Below are positions 43,387-53,135 of a DNA stretch of 55,671 nucleotides, in pieces. Origin of the DNA: Winogradskyella sp. Its GTDB lineage: Bacteria; Bacteroidota; Bacteroidia; Flavobacteriales; Flavobacteriaceae. The notes beneath the pieces were generated by a model. That model was not told the origin of the DNA and did no database searches. It saw only the letters and a list, made by a program, of their open reading frames with translations. The DNA lies in the NCBI GenBank assembly GCA_030149175.1, contig JASBSA010000077.1, forward strand, positions 1 through 55,671, in the 5' to 3' direction. Numbering within the stretch: position 1 is the first letter of the stretch; each line of letters begins with the position of its first letter. Made by a program: the position numbers and the translations under genes.

Positions 43387-43821
43387 ATGACAAATTCATT
43401 GCAAAAACCACCCGTATGGTTTTGGGTTGTTAGCATAATTGCACTCATATGGAATGGAATGGGTGTTCATGGTTATATAAGCCAAGCTTACAAGACCAAA
43501 GCATTTACAGATAATTATACTGTAGAGCAAATTGAAATAATGGACACTATGCCAGCTTGGTACACAGCGTTATTTGCAATTTCGGTATTCTCTGGAGTGT
43601 TAGGGTCTTTATTTTTATTGCTCAGAAAAAAATTAGCTAAAACTACTTTGATTCTATCATTCTTGTCTGCAGCAGTAATGATGACTTACTTTTTATTTAT
43701 TGTAGATTTAAAAGGTGTTGATTTTAGTTTAAACAAAATCTTTTCTTACATAGTCTTAGCATTTGCCTTATTCTTAGTCTGGTTCTCTAGCCATTCTGTT
43801 AAAAAAGGCTGGATAAATTAA
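43387..43821 (+). CDS. four-helix membrane protein of unknown function
   Basis: The 144-residue protein has four hydrophobic spans (VWFWVVSIIALIWNGMGV, YTALFAISVFSGVLGSLFLLL, TLILSFLSAAVMMTYFLF, IFSYIVLAFALFLVWF). Such proteins are widespread in Flavobacteriaceae and are sometimes called sugar transporters; no such motif is visible. It is a single-gene unit with its own terminator. Confidence 0.75.
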   Translation: MTNSLQKPPVWFWVVSIIALIWNGMGVHGYISQAYKTKAFTDNYTVEQIEIMDTMPAWYTALFAISVFSGVLGSLFLLLRKKLAKTTLILSFLSAAVMMTYFLFIVDLKGVDFSLNKIFSYIVLAFALFLVWFSSHSVKKGWIN

Positions 43822-43847
43822 ATAGACAACCAACCAAAAAATGAAAG

Positions 43848-43880
43848 AGGAATTGGCCTAAAGGTTAATTCCTTTTTTTA
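43848..43880 (+). terminator. rho-independent terminator
   Basis: AGGAATTGGCC pairs with GGTTAATTCCT (to 43873) with two G-U wobbles and is followed by seven T. It can serve the membrane protein gene; its tail touches the end of truA. Confidence 0.8.
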
Positions 43881-44663
43881 TTCAAAATCCAATTTATGAA
43901 GTATAAGTCCCGAAGCAGGAGCAACATAGTCCATAACTTCTGTGCTTTCATTTTTTAGTGTTTCTTCAATATAATCTAACGTTACCTCTCCTCTACCCAG
44001 CTTTATGAGGCATCCCATCATTAAACGAATTTGATTGCGCATAAAGCCTTTTCCCCTTATGATGAGCACATAGGACTCTTGAGGAAAGAAATTAGCCTTA
44101 TATATAGTATTATCAACAATTTCGCAGTAGTCTATGGTTCTATGATATTCTCCCTTATCCGTGGCTTTGTAGCAATATGTCTTAAAGTTGTGAGAACCTT
44201 CAAATAACTTTGCTCCCGCTTTCATTACATTAATATTTAGAGGTTCTAAAATAGTGGTTAAAATAGGTGCACAAAATGGATGGTTTTTCTGTCCCTGTGA
44301 AAACACATAGTGGTATTCCTTTATTTTAGAATCTTGAATGATATTAAAATTTTCATCCACTTCCTTAATTGATAAAGCACGAATATCTTGCGGTAAATTA
44401 TAATTAAACAGCTCTAAAAACGAAGCGAAATCTGTAATAGGTTCATTATAAACAAACAGCTCTAATGCAGCTTCGTTGGCAGAAACCATAGCATCTGTAC
44501 GTCCGGCTCCTAGTGTTTTAAACCTTGTGTCCCCTAAAATATATTTTAAGGTTCTATCAATCATAAGATGTATTGTTTTTACATCTGGTTGTTTTTGCCA
44601 CCCATGAAACCTATAGCCTAAGTATTGTATTTTTATAAGGTAGTAAAAGCGTTTATTAAACAT
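43878..44663 (-). CDS. truA: tRNA pseudouridine synthase A
   Basis: The catalytic Asp57 lies in GAGRTDAMVSA, the form of the invariant GRTDxxV motif. Other family signatures are YLGYRFHGWQKQP near the start and RGKGFMRNQIRLMMG near the end. At 261 residues it is full length. It modifies uridines in the anticodon arm of tRNA (positions 38-40). It is divergent from the LytTR gene at 44732. Confidence 0.95.
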   Translation of the reverse strand: MFNKRFYYLIKIQYLGYRFHGWQKQPDVKTIHLMIDRTLKYILGDTRFKTLGAGRTDAMVSANEAALELFVYNEPITDFASFLELFNYNLPQDIRALSIKEVDENFNIIQDSKIKEYHYVFSQGQKNHPFCAPILTTILEPLNINVMKAGAKLFEGSHNFKTYCYKATDKGEYHRTIDYCEIVDNTIYKANFFPQESYVLIIRGKGFMRNQIRLMMGCLIKLGRGEVTLDYIEETLKNESTEVMDYVAPASGLILHKLDFE

Positions 44664-44731
44664 TGTAGCAAGAACGTTATTTTATTGAAATTTCCAAAAG
44701 CAATGTTTATTTTTATACCTAAATATACCAT

Positions 44732-45529
44732 TTGAAACAAAATTATCCTTTTGACCCCTTATTGAAGCACCATCTTATAATGGGCTTATTATTAGCTATT
44801 TGGGTATTTGTGTTTTTATATTTTACCGAGCCTCTCGATGTTAATGAGTTTAACGACTCTGAGAAGCTCATCTATCTTCCAGCGTACGGTTTCATTGCTT
44901 GTCTTTTATATTATATATGTCTTCCATTTCAAAATTGGCTTTACAGGAAATGTAAAAACCAGTGGTTTATTTTAAGTGAATTGAGCTTTGTTATGGTTTT
45001 TAGTATAGTGGGAATTATAGTGCTTAGGCTATTTTATTTACACGTTATCATGGATTGGCATCCTTTTGCTTACTCATTTAGCTACCACCTAAAAAGCATA
45101 CTGCTACCAGCACTTTTAACGGTGTTACCCATAATATTAATCGGTCGGTTTGCTTTTGGCAGGTATCATGAAAAGCGACTCGATGACCAAAAAATTGAAA
45201 TTAAAGGAGAAGGCAATTATGAAGGTCTAAGATTGCACTTTAACGACCTTATTAGTATAAAATCCTCTGACAACTACATAGAAATACATTACCTCTCTGG
45301 TATTGAATTAAAAAAAACACTCATTAGAAATAGGCTATCTTCTGTAGATGAAGAATTTCCAGAACTTATACGCACACATCGCTCCCATATTATTAATCCT
45401 TATCACTTTAGGCAGTGGCACACAGAAAACGGAAAGCATACTTTAGTGTTGAATCATAATATTCAAATACCTGTTTCTAAAACGTACCTCCAGGACGTAA
45501 AATCGGTATTGTATTCTGCCACAAATTAA
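44732..45529 (+). CDS. membrane-anchored LytTR transcription regulator
   Basis: The most upstream start is TTG at 44732; an internal ATG at residue 17 would remove the cytoplasmic leader but keep the helices. Four hydrophobic spans occupy residues 15-140, and the C-terminal 100 residues are a LytTR DNA-binding domain (ISIKSSDNYIEIHYLSG, LIRTHRSHIINPYHF). It has no receiver domain, so it is likely a one-component membrane regulator. The gene target is unknown; the S41 protease gene follows on the same strand. Confidence 0.88.
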   Translation: MKQNYPFDPLLKHHLIMGLLLAIWVFVFLYFTEPLDVNEFNDSEKLIYLPAYGFIACLLYYICLPFQNWLYRKCKNQWFILSELSFVMVFSIVGIIVLRLFYLHVIMDWHPFAYSFSYHLKSILLPALLTVLPIILIGRFAFGRYHEKRLDDQKIEIKGEGNYEGLRLHFNDLISIKSSDNYIEIHYLSGIELKKTLIRNRLSSVDEEFPELIRTHRSHIINPYHFRQWHTENGKHTLVLNHNIQIPVSKTYLQDVKSVLYSATN

Positions 45530-45583
45530 GGTTATTTCGCCCCAAACGTACATTAATACTAGATTTAAAGAAAACTTCTGAAA

Positions 45584-45591
45584 TATATTTG
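45584..45591 (+). promoter_or_regulatory. -7 promoter box
   Basis: TATATTTG matches TAnnTTTG exactly, 35 bases before the ATG of the S41 protein gene. Confidence 0.55.
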
Positions 45592-45626
45592 TCTCAGAAA
45601 GTTTAATCCAAAAAAATCATTGAATA

Positions 45627-46880
45627 ATGAAAAATCTAGTAGCATTATTTACATTAATTGTATTTTCATTCAATTCCTTGTGGTCTCAAATTCCTACTTG
45701 CGATTGTAAAACCGATTTAGATTTTATTATTGAAAAATTAAAAAAGACGCCATCTTATAAGAAGCAAATTAAAGGTTCTAAATTACTAGAATTTCAAAAC
45801 GTGTATAACTCTATTGTTTCTGAAGTAAACGGTATGGTAGATGTAAACACCTGCTTTAAATTACTTCAAAAACAAATTGATGTTATTGACGATTTTCATA
45901 TAAATCTATATTCTAACACCACCTATTTTTCGAAAAGTCATCTTGATGATAAGATGAAGCTTAAAGAATTTAAGGATAGTCCCATTTATAAATCACATCC
46001 CAAAAGCGGCATAGACATGGATAGTTTAAGGGAAAAACTGTTAGAAAAGCCATTAGAGTCTATTGAAGGCCTATATAAATTTGGTAAAACGTCTATTGAA
46101 ATTGGCTTAGTAAAAACTTCAGAAACTAGTCTTGAAGGTATTGTTTTAGATTCGGACCATCCGCTTTGGGAAACTGGACATGTACTGATTTATGTAAGTG
46201 AAAATAAGTTTAAAAAGTATAATTTACTTAATTACGATGTAGATACCCGACAATTAAAAATGACACGAAATGTAAGTTTTGACAATCAACGTTTATTGAG
46301 TTTAAAAAAAATCAATTCACAATACAATTTTGAGTTTAAGCTAGACAAAACGAGCAATTGGGAATTTAAGCAGTTATCTAACCAAGTACAATATGTTTAC
46401 TTTGGAAGCTTTAGCAATGCTGAGGATAATATTAAGGCTTTTAAAGCTTTTTATGCTGAGCACAAACATAGTTTTACTGCTCCCAATATTATTGTGGATT
46501 TGAGAAGTAATGGTGGTGGCAATAGTAAATGGTCTGATCCTTTTATAAAGCTATTCAGAAAAAGTAAAGCCAAAATTTATGTTATCACAAACCAATTTAC
46601 TATTAGTAATGCAGAGCAATTTACATTAAAGTTAAAAAATAAATTAAATGCAACACATTTAGGTCAGACTAGTCATGGTACTATAGCATATGGTACAAAT
46701 TACGGCTATAACTATAACACACCATCCAGTAATTTTACTGTGTTGCCTACAGATATGAACTTTCATAATGCTTATTATAATTATGAAGGGTTTGGAATTA
46801 CTCCAGATATACCACTAGACTTTGATAAGAATTGGATTGAACAGACATTAAATTTAATTGAAAATCAAACTCAAAATTAG
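45627..46880 (+). CDS. S41-family (tail-specific) peptidase-like secreted protein
   Basis: A signal peptide (LVALFTLIVFSFNSLWSQ) starts this 417-residue protein. The C-terminal half has S41 features: NIIVDLRSNGGGNS, then FTISNAEQFTLKLK, whose Ser in the TISNAE motif fits the nucleophile position, and GQTSHGTIAYG. No PDZ domain is obvious. The N-terminal half (about 25-230) is not recognised. It should be a periplasmic or surface hydrolase. It has its own terminator. Confidence 0.85.
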   Translation: MKNLVALFTLIVFSFNSLWSQIPTCDCKTDLDFIIEKLKKTPSYKKQIKGSKLLEFQNVYNSIVSEVNGMVDVNTCFKLLQKQIDVIDDFHINLYSNTTYFSKSHLDDKMKLKEFKDSPIYKSHPKSGIDMDSLREKLLEKPLESIEGLYKFGKTSIEIGLVKTSETSLEGIVLDSDHPLWETGHVLIYVSENKFKKYNLLNYDVDTRQLKMTRNVSFDNQRLLSLKKINSQYNFEFKLDKTSNWEFKQLSNQVQYVYFGSFSNAEDNIKAFKAFYAEHKHSFTAPNIIVDLRSNGGGNSKWSDPFIKLFRKSKAKIYVITNQFTISNAEQFTLKLKNKLNATHLGQTSHGTIAYGTNYGYNYNTPSSNFTVLPTDMNFHNAYYNYEGFGITPDIPLDFDKNWIEQTLNLIENQTQN

Positions 46881-46926
46881 TAACGTGGTCTAATGCACGA
46901 TTAAACTTTCAATATACATTAGAGTA

Positions 46927-46955
46927 ACTGCCAATGAACGCATTGGCAGTTTTTA
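46927..46955 (+). terminator. rho-independent terminator
   Basis: ACTGCCAATG (46927-46936) pairs perfectly with CATTGGCAGT (46941-46950) around AACG, followed by TTTT. Confidence 0.9.
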
Positions 46956-46982
46956 TAGTATCAAAATTAAAAACTCATAAAA

Positions 46983-47017
46983 AAAGACCATTAAGATTTT
47001 CTACTTAATGGCCTTTA
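46983..47017 (-). terminator. rho-independent terminator
   Basis: CCATTAAG (46988-46995) pairs with CTTAATGG (47004-47011); on the minus strand the stem is followed by a T run. It ends the M43 protease gene. Confidence 0.8.
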
Positions 47018-47041
47018 AAAAAATTACTAACTAACTATTTA

Positions 47042-48844
47042 TTAATCTAAAATTACTTTTCTAACTTTTAATTGGGCGTTGTTTGAAACCTTCACGATGT
47101 ATACACCACTATTTAAACCTGTCACATCAATAATATTTTGAGTAGATGATGTGTTTAATATTTTACTTTTAACTAATCGTCCTTGTATATCGTATAAATC
47201 AGCTGTAGAAACCTCTAATAACTGACCTTTAACAACCAATTGGTTATTTGAATTATCTGCATATATATTCAAATCATTAATGTCAGTATCTTGAATAGAT
47301 AGTGTACCAGGTTCAATATATAACGCATAATCTTCAGACTGACCATAAGCTAATGATGTGTAGCAAGGAGAGTTTATAGTTTCTACACCTCCATATCTAT
47401 TATCAGCATCTGTCATTAATCTAACTCTTACATAGCTGTCATATGGTATTGCTGTAGGATATGTTAATGAAACAGGCACTATTGAACCACCAGCTATATC
47501 TTCAGAGTAATGTTGTGTTTCTGCATCATCATCAAAATCTCCATCATTATTCCAATCTATCCAAACACCCAATTGATGGAAGTTGCCAGCCGCAATTTCT
47601 ACATTCATAGTATATGGGTTGTCTGTATCAATACTAAATAGCCCACTGCAATTAGTACTTCTATCTATATTTCCTCCATCATTATCAGTAGTAGATGAAA
47701 TAAAAGTTGTTGCGTTCAACTCTACACTCAATATACCTGCTAAATTTGTTCCTGCAGGAGAATTTGCAGAACATACAGCATTAGGTGCCACAAAACCAGA
47801 TACTGGTGCTTCATCACCTTTAGAATCTACGATTCTTGTTCCTGTCATTGCTGCTCTTGCTCTTGTTTTCTGATCTTCAGTTAATCTATCTGTACAGAAA
47901 TAATAACTCATTACATTATTTATAGTATTATTATCTACCCAAGGACTTCCTGTACACGTATTGGTAGCGGGACAAGTGCTTGTTTCTCTTTGGTGTGGAA
48001 CCGTATCTACACAACCATCACTATCAGAACCTACAGTTATATCTGCAGGACACGCATCTGCAACGCCATCACTATTTGTATCGTCTCCTTGAAAGGTATG
48101 GTATAAGTGAAAATAGTGTCCTATTTCATGAACAACGGTACTATTATCTCCATTTGAGTTTAAACCCCAACCATTAGTATTTCCGGGATCATAACCAAAA
48201 ACAGTAGACATCATTACCGAACCATGTGTACTAGAAAATTCATTATAGAAATATGCATAACCTTGAAAACCAAAACCGCCATTATTACCATCTAATTCAG
48301 TAACAATCCAGATATTAAAATAATCCGTTTGTGGCCAACTTATCAATGACTCAATATCACTATAATCAGCACCATTAGAATTTAAAACATTGACGCCATA
48401 TTGTGAATATCCAGCTAAACCAGAGGCATCAATTCTATTAATACCAGTTGTTGCTGCACAATTAGGATCTCTTTGTGCCAATGCAAATTCAATCTCAAAA
48501 TCTTCTGAACTATTTGGTGTTAGACCTCTGTAAAAATCATTAAGATTATCTATACTACTTTGAATTTGAGCATCAGAAATATTAGAACCAATACCTTCTG
48601 CTTCACCTAAATGTAGCACGTGTACTACAACAGGAATCGAATACACTGTACCATTTCGTTTAGCCAGTACATTGTTTGAAATAAAATTTTGAATTTTTTG
48701 TTCTGCTAGTTGTTCTTGCTGAACATAATTGGGATCTTGTAATAATGCTTCTCTTTGATTGTCAAATGCACATTGTTGTGCAAAAACAGAATACGTAAGT
48801 AAAGAAAAGAATACAATTACAGCACTAATTGTAAAGTTTTTCAT
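47042..48844 (-). CDS. M43-family metalloprotease with GEVED domain and T9SS type A sorting domain
   Basis: This 600-residue protein starts with a signal peptide (VIVFFSLLTYSVFAQ). The cytophagalysin-type zinc site HEIGHYFHLYHTF lies near residue 240, with the later MSYYF turn. A GEVED domain follows (about 375-505; GVWIDWNNDGDFDDD, QSEDYALYIEP). The last 80 residues are a type A T9SS sorting domain (STADLYDIQGRLVK, GLNSGVYIVKV). It should be secreted to the surface or medium. It is a single-gene unit. Confidence 0.95.
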   Translation of the reverse strand: MKNFTISAVIVFFSLLTYSVFAQQCAFDNQREALLQDPNYVQQEQLAEQKIQNFISNNVLAKRNGTVYSIPVVVHVLHLGEAEGIGSNISDAQIQSSIDNLNDFYRGLTPNSSEDFEIEFALAQRDPNCAATTGINRIDASGLAGYSQYGVNVLNSNGADYSDIESLISWPQTDYFNIWIVTELDGNNGGFGFQGYAYFYNEFSSTHGSVMMSTVFGYDPGNTNGWGLNSNGDNSTVVHEIGHYFHLYHTFQGDDTNSDGVADACPADITVGSDSDGCVDTVPHQRETSTCPATNTCTGSPWVDNNTINNVMSYYFCTDRLTEDQKTRARAAMTGTRIVDSKGDEAPVSGFVAPNAVCSANSPAGTNLAGILSVELNATTFISSTTDNDGGNIDRSTNCSGLFSIDTDNPYTMNVEIAAGNFHQLGVWIDWNNDGDFDDDAETQHYSEDIAGGSIVPVSLTYPTAIPYDSYVRVRLMTDADNRYGGVETINSPCYTSLAYGQSEDYALYIEPGTLSIQDTDINDLNIYADNSNNQLVVKGQLLEVSTADLYDIQGRLVKSKILNTSSTQNIIDVTGLNSGVYIVKVSNNAQLKVRKVILD

Positions 48845-48935
48845 TGAGATTTGGGTTAAAATTTAGGATTGCAATATACACATTTTCAATAAAAAACAAC
48901 GTTTCGTCGTAAAAATTTACGTTTTATCGATGAAG

Positions 48936-49538
48936 TTATTTTTCATGTCTATCTTTAAGAACAGAAATAACATCACTTAATTCAAATCCTTTGGCTTGTA
49001 GCAACATTAAATAGTGAAACAACAAATCTGCACTTTCATTTAAAAATAAATCGTCGTTATTGTCCTTGGCTTCGATAACAACTTCTACAGCTTCTTCACC
49101 AACTTTTTGAGCGATTTTGTTTATACCTTTTGCAAATAATGATGCTACATAAGATTTTTCTGTATTACCTGCTTCTACTCTACTTTGGATAGTGTTTTCT
49201 AATTGAGTTAAAAAGCCGTAAGATTCGGTATTGTCTTCATTCCAACACGTATCACTTCCTTTGTGACACGTTGGTCCTTTTGGACTTACTGAAATTAATA
49301 ACGTATCGTTATCGCAGTCTAATTTAATATCTACTAAGTTTAAAACGTTACCACTTTCTTCACCTTTGGTCCATAATCGGTTTTTAGTACGACTAAAAAA
49401 GGTTACCAACTTTGTGTCTTGTGTCTTTTTAAGCGCTTCTTCATTCATGTAACCAAGCATCAATACATTTTTGGTTGTTGCATCTTGAACTATTGCTGGT
49501 ACTAATCCGTCGTTATTTTTATTGAAATTTATGTTCAT
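48936..49538 (-). CDS. hisIE: bifunctional phosphoribosyl-AMP cyclohydrolase / phosphoribosyl-ATP pyrophosphatase
   Basis: The start MNINFNKNNDGLVPAIVQD at 49538 was chosen; the upstream Met lies at the edge of a palindromic repeat. The HisI part (about 1-110) has the zinc-binding CDND and TCHKGSDTCW motifs. The HisE part (about 115-200) has the MazG-like KVGEEAVEVVIEAKD. It carries out steps 2 and 3 of histidine synthesis. It is the last gene of the operon. Confidence 0.95.
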   Translation of the reverse strand: MNINFNKNNDGLVPAIVQDATTKNVLMLGYMNEEALKKTQDTKLVTFFSRTKNRLWTKGEESGNVLNLVDIKLDCDNDTLLISVSPKGPTCHKGSDTCWNEDNTESYGFLTQLENTIQSRVEAGNTEKSYVASLFAKGINKIAQKVGEEAVEVVIEAKDNNDDLFLNESADLLFHYLMLLQAKGFELSDVISVLKDRHEK

Positions 49539-49544
49539 TTTTCT

Positions 49545-49626
49545 TAGCTTCTCTGTCATTTCGAGTGAGCACAGCGACGAGAAATATCAAAATTTAAAGA
49601 TTCTTCGCTTTGCTCTGAATGACAAT
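49545..49626. repeat. REP-like palindromes between hisF and hisIE
   Basis: The gap holds GTCATTTCGAGTG...GACGAGAAAT and AGATTCTTCGCTTTGCTCTG-AATGACA, two of the palindromic elements that also occur at other his junctions (51890-51960 holds AGAGCAAAGCGAAGAATCT, the inverse of the second). Confidence 0.75.
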
Positions 49627-50382
49627 TTACAATCTAACAGAAACACCTTTCTGTTTTAATTCTTTTTTTAAATCTTTTATTTCTATTTCACCAAAATGAA
49701 ATACACTTGCTGCTAAAGCTGCATCTGCTTTTCCGACTTTAAAAGTATCTGTAAAATGCTGAATAGTTCCGGCACCACCAGAAGCAATGATTGGGATATT
49801 TACCGTTTCTGATAATTTAGCCAAAGCATTATTTGCAAATCCGTTTTTTGTTCCGTCGTTATTCATAGAGGTAAACAGAATTTCGCCTGCGCCTCTTATT
49901 TCAACTTCTTTTGCCCAATCGAATAGATCTAATTCGGTTGGAATACTTCCGCCAGCTAAATGCACTTTCCATTGTCCGTTAACTTGTTTGGCATCTATAG
50001 CTACTACAACACATTGACTGCCAAACTTATTTGACAATTCATTTACCAATTCTGGTCGTTTTACTGCTGAAGAATTTACAGATATTTTGTCTGCACCAGA
50101 TTTTAAAAGTATATCTACATCTTCTACAGACGAAATTCCGCCACCAACGGTAAATGGAATATTGACTTGTTCGGCGACTTTCAACACCATTTGAATCATT
50201 GTTTTTCTAGCTTCTAAAGTTGCAGAAATATCTAAAAACACCAATTCGTCTGCGCCTTTTTCAGCATACTGTTTTGCTAATTCTACTGGATCACCTGCGT
50301 CTCTTAAATTAACAAAATTAACGCCTTTAACGGTTCGACCGTTTTTAATATCTAGACAAGGTATGATTCGTTTTGTAAGCAT
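49627..50382 (-). CDS. hisF: imidazole glycerol phosphate synthase, cyclase subunit
   Basis: The start [20 protein letters not shown] at 50382 matches the family; the open frame upstream is only translated repeat DNA. The 251-residue TIM barrel has the catalytic Asp of CLDI (Asp11) and Asp of VAIDAK, plus [11 protein letters not shown] and ASGGAGT. It makes the imidazole ring with ammonia from HisH. Confidence 0.97.
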   Translation of the reverse strand: MLTKRIIPCLDIKNGRTVKGVNFVNLRDAGDPVELAKQYAEKGADELVFLDISATLEARKTMIQMVLKVAEQVNIPFTVGGGISSVEDVDILLKSGADKISVNSSAVKRPELVNELSNKFGSQCVVVAIDAKQVNGQWKVHLAGGSIPTELDLFDWAKEVEIRGAGEILFTSMNNDGTKNGFANNALAKLSETVNIPIIASGGAGTIQHFTDTFKVGKADAALAASVFHFGEIEIKDLKKELKQKGVSVRL

Positions 50383-50387
50383 AATTT

Positions 50388-50459
50388 TACTTCCTGCGAA
50401 AGCAGGAATCTCATTTTTAGTTTCAAAATAGATTCCGCATCGAGTGCGGAATGACAATT
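50388..50459. repeat. REP-like palindromes between hisA and hisF
   Basis: The gap holds TTCCTGCGAAAGCAGGAAT and GATTCCGCATCGAGTGCGGAA, two unlike hairpin-forming elements, followed by TGACAA. Confidence 0.75.
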
Positions 50460-51191
50460 TTATAAAAAGCGTTCTAAATCTTTTAAACTTATTCTGTTCT
50501 CGTACAAGGCTTTACCAATAATAACACCTTCACAACCTATTTCTTTTAGAGTATCTAATTCATCAATATGAGAAATTCCACCTGACGCAATTAATTTAAT
50601 GGATTGACTACTTCTATTTGAACACACATTTAATATCTGTCTATATAAATCTACTGACGGTCCTTGAAGCATTCCATCTTTAGAAATATCTGTACATACC
50701 ACATATTGAATACCGTTTTTTTGATAGTCTTGTATAAACGGAACAACTTCTAAGCTACTTTCTTCTAACCAACCAGAAATAGCTATTTTTTGGTTTTTAC
50801 AATCGGCACCAAGAATGATTTTTTGAGTTCCGTATTTATTAATCCATCTTAAAAAAGTGTCTGTGTTTTTTACGGCTATACTACCACCTGTAATTTGTTT
50901 AGCACCAGAATTAAATGCTATAAATACATCGTCGTCGGATTTAAGTCCGCCACCAAAATCAATTTTTAAATTGGTTTTTGTTGCCACCTTTTCTAATACT
51001 TTATAATTGACTACGTGGTCTGCTTTAGCGCCTTCCAAATCTACCATATGCAAGTATTCTATACCTGCATCTTCAAATTGCTTGGCAACTTCTAACGGAT
51101 TTTCATTGTACATTTTTGTAGTGCTATAATCGCCTTTAGTTAATCTTACACACTTTCCTTCTATTATATCTATTGCTGGTATTATTCTCAT
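50460..51191 (-). CDS. hisA: phosphoribosylformimino-5-aminoimidazole carboxamide ribotide isomerase
   Basis: This 243-residue TIM barrel begins [17 protein letters not shown] with the catalytic Asp8. The second catalytic aspartate is in [20 protein letters not shown] and [11 protein letters not shown] bind the phosphates. It carries out step 4 of the pathway. It lies between hisH and hisF. Confidence 0.97.
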   Translation of the reverse strand: MRIIPAIDIIEGKCVRLTKGDYSTTKMYNENPLEVAKQFEDAGIEYLHMVDLEGAKADHVVNYKVLEKVATKTNLKIDFGGGLKSDDDVFIAFNSGAKQITGGSIAVKNTDTFLRWINKYGTQKIILGADCKNQKIAISGWLEESSLEVVPFIQDYQKNGIQYVVCTDISKDGMLQGPSVDLYRQILNVCSNRSSQSIKLIASGGISHIDELDTLKEIGCEGVIIGKALYENRISLKDLERFL

Positions 51192-51236
51192 TTTTTCGCC
51201 TTTTGCTTTTAGCTTTTGGGTAATCGTATTATTATT

Positions 51237-51878
51237 TTATAAATTGATGAAATTTCTCAAAATTTGTTCGCCTGATAAGGATGATTTTTCGGGATGAAAT
51301 TGTACACCATAAAAATTATCTTTTTGTAATGCTGAAGCGTATTCTACATCATAAGTTGTTGTTGCGATTGCTTCTTGGCATTGTTCCGCATAAAAACTAT
51401 GCACCAGATACATAAATTCATTGTCTTTAATTTCTTTAAACAAATCTGAATGAAGATTATTAATCGTATTCCAACCCATTTGTGGCACTTTTACCGTGTC
51501 TGAAAACCGTTTTACATCTACATCAAAAATACCTAAGCCTTTTGTATGTCCTTCTTCTGTAGATTTACACATTAATTGCATACCTAAACAAATCCCTAAA
51601 ACAGGTTGTTTTAACTTCGGAATCAAACAATCCAAACCTGATTCTTTTAGCTTTTGCATTGCCCTACTCGCCTCGCCTACACCAGGAAAAATCACTCTAT
51701 CTGCAGCTTTTATATCTTCTGGATTATTAGTTAACAACGCTTCAAAACCTAAGCGTTTAAAGGCAAATTGAATGCTTTTGATGTTTCCTGCACCGTAATT
51801 TATGATGATAATATTAGCCCCTTCTAACTTCCCCAAAGGAGAAGAATTAGCATCTGTATTTAAATTTTCTTTATCCAT
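51237..51878 (-). CDS. hisH: imidazole glycerol phosphate synthase, glutamine amidotransferase subunit
   Basis: The nucleophile is the Cys of GICLGMQLM and the His/Glu pair is in VQFHPEKSS, so the enzyme is intact. The family usually begins directly with NIVIINYGAGNIKSI; here about 22 residues precede it (MDKENLNTDANSS, then PLGKLEGA). No ATG, GTG or TTG lies between them and the conserved NIIIINYG. The extra residues seem to be translated repeat DNA that supplies the start. It supplies ammonia to HisF. Confidence 0.95.
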   Translation of the reverse strand: MDKENLNTDANSSPLGKLEGANIIIINYGAGNIKSIQFAFKRLGFEALLTNNPEDIKAADRVIFPGVGEASRAMQKLKESGLDCLIPKLKQPVLGICLGMQLMCKSTEEGHTKGLGIFDVDVKRFSDTVKVPQMGWNTINNLHSDLFKEIKDNEFMYLVHSFYAEQCQEAIATTTYDVEYASALQKDNFYGVQFHPEKSSLSGEQILRNFINL

Positions 51879-51884
51879 TTTTTA

Positions 51885-51965
51885 GAGTTATTTGTCATTC
51901 AGAGCAAAGCGAAGAATCTTTAAATTAGAGATTCTTCAGTCGTTCCTCCTTCTGAATGACAAGAT
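51885..51965. repeat. REP-like palindrome between hisB and hisH
   Basis: TTGTCATTCAGAGCAAAGCG...AGAATCT and AGATTCTTCAG...CTGAATGACAA form a long inverted repeat (about 51892-51962). Confidence 0.8.
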
Positions 51966-53099
51966 CTACAACATTCCTTTTGTACTTGGTAAAATCATTT
52001 TTTCAACGTCGCGTTTTACAGCCATTTTTATTGCTTTAGCAAATGCTTTAAAAATCGCTTCAATTTTGTGATGCTCGTTTGTGCCTTCTGCTTTGATGTT
52101 TAGGTTACATTTTGCACCATCTGTAAAGGATTTAAAGAAGTGAAAAAACATTTCGGTTGGCATTTTGCCAATCATTTCGCGTTTAAAATCGGCTTCCCAA
52201 ACCAACCAATTTCTACCACCAAAATCTATTGCAGCTTGCGCAAAACAATCGTCCATTGGTAAGCTAAAACCGTAACGTTCTATACCTAACTTGTTACCTA
52301 AAGTCGTTGCAAACACTTCACCTAAAGCAATTGCTGTATCTTCAATGGTGTGATGCTCATCTACTTCTAAATCACCATCAACTTTAATGTTTAAATCTAA
52401 TTGTCCGTGACGCGCAATTTGGTCTAACATATGGTCGAAAAACGCAATGCCAGTATCGATATTACTTTGTCCAGTTCCATCAAGATTTAAATCTATTTTA
52501 ATCTTGGTTTCATTGGTGTTTCGCTCGATACTTCCTGTGCGTTCTTTAGCTTTTAGGAATTTATAAATTTCTTCCCAATCGTTACTTTCTAATGCAATAA
52601 ACTCATCTAAAGTGTCTCGTTTTACTGTAATTTCATCGGTTCCTAAATTGGTGTTATCATTGATAAAAATACCTTTAGAGCCAAGATTTTTTGCTAATTC
52701 TACATCGGTTAATCGATCACCAATGACAAACGAATTTTCTAAATCATAATCTTCACTAAAATACTTGGTTAACAGACCTGTATTTGGCTTTCGTGTTGGT
52801 GCATTATCTTTAGCAAAGGTTCTGTCAATAAACTGTTTTTCAAAAATAACACCTTCGTTTTCAAAAGATTGAAGCATAAAATTATGAACTGGCCAGAATG
52901 TGTTTTCTGGATACACATCTGTTCCTAATCCGTCTTGATTGGTAATCATAACGATTTCGAAATCTAATTCTTTAGCGATTTTGCTTAAATATGTGAACAC
53001 TTTTGGATAAAATACCAACTTTTCAAAGCTATCGATTTGCTCGTCTGCTGGTTCTTTAATTAATGTTCCGTCACGGTCTATGAATAGTACTTTTTTCAT
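51966..53099 (-). CDS. hisB: bifunctional histidinol-phosphatase / imidazoleglycerol-phosphate dehydratase
   Basis: The start [17 protein letters not shown] at 53099 is preferred (a second ATG lies directly before it). The N-terminal HAD phosphatase domain has DRDGT with Asp8 and Asp10 and later [10 protein letters not shown]. The C-terminal dehydratase domain has [28 protein letters not shown] and ANEHHKIE-type metal sites. It carries out steps 6 and 8. Confidence 0.96.
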   Translation of the reverse strand: MKKVLFIDRDGTLIKEPADEQIDSFEKLVFYPKVFTYLSKIAKELDFEIVMITNQDGLGTDVYPENTFWPVHNFMLQSFENEGVIFEKQFIDRTFAKDNAPTRKPNTGLLTKYFSEDYDLENSFVIGDRLTDVELAKNLGSKGIFINDNTNLGTDEITVKRDTLDEFIALESNDWEEIYKFLKAKERTGSIERNTNETKIKIDLNLDGTGQSNIDTGIAFFDHMLDQIARHGQLDLNIKVDGDLEVDEHHTIEDTAIALGEVFATTLGNKLGIERYGFSLPMDDCFAQAAIDFGGRNWLVWEADFKREMIGKMPTEMFFHFFKSFTDGAKCNLNIKAEGTNEHHKIEAIFKAFAKAIKMAVKRDVEKMILPSTKGML

Positions 53100-53102
53100 C
53101 AT

Positions 53103-53135
53103 ATTTGTCATTCCTGCGCAGGCAGGAATCTTTTA
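53103..53135. repeat. REP-like palindrome between hisC and hisB
   Basis: GTCATTCCTGCGCAGGCAGGAAT contains the hairpin ATTCCTGC-GCA-GGCAGGAAT. A relative (GATTCCTGCTTGCGCAG) is at 55640-55652. Confidence 0.75.

Noticed and set aside
48110-48150. Gly-to-His change in the M43 zinc motif (HEIGHYFHLYH)
   Set aside because: The three zinc histidines and the Glu are kept, and this position varies in other secreted M43 proteases, so it is not strong evidence of inactivity.
50383-50457. Longer HisF reading from 50457
   Set aside because: The added residues (such as [10 protein letters not shown]) are translated repeat DNA; the family starts at [11 protein letters not shown].
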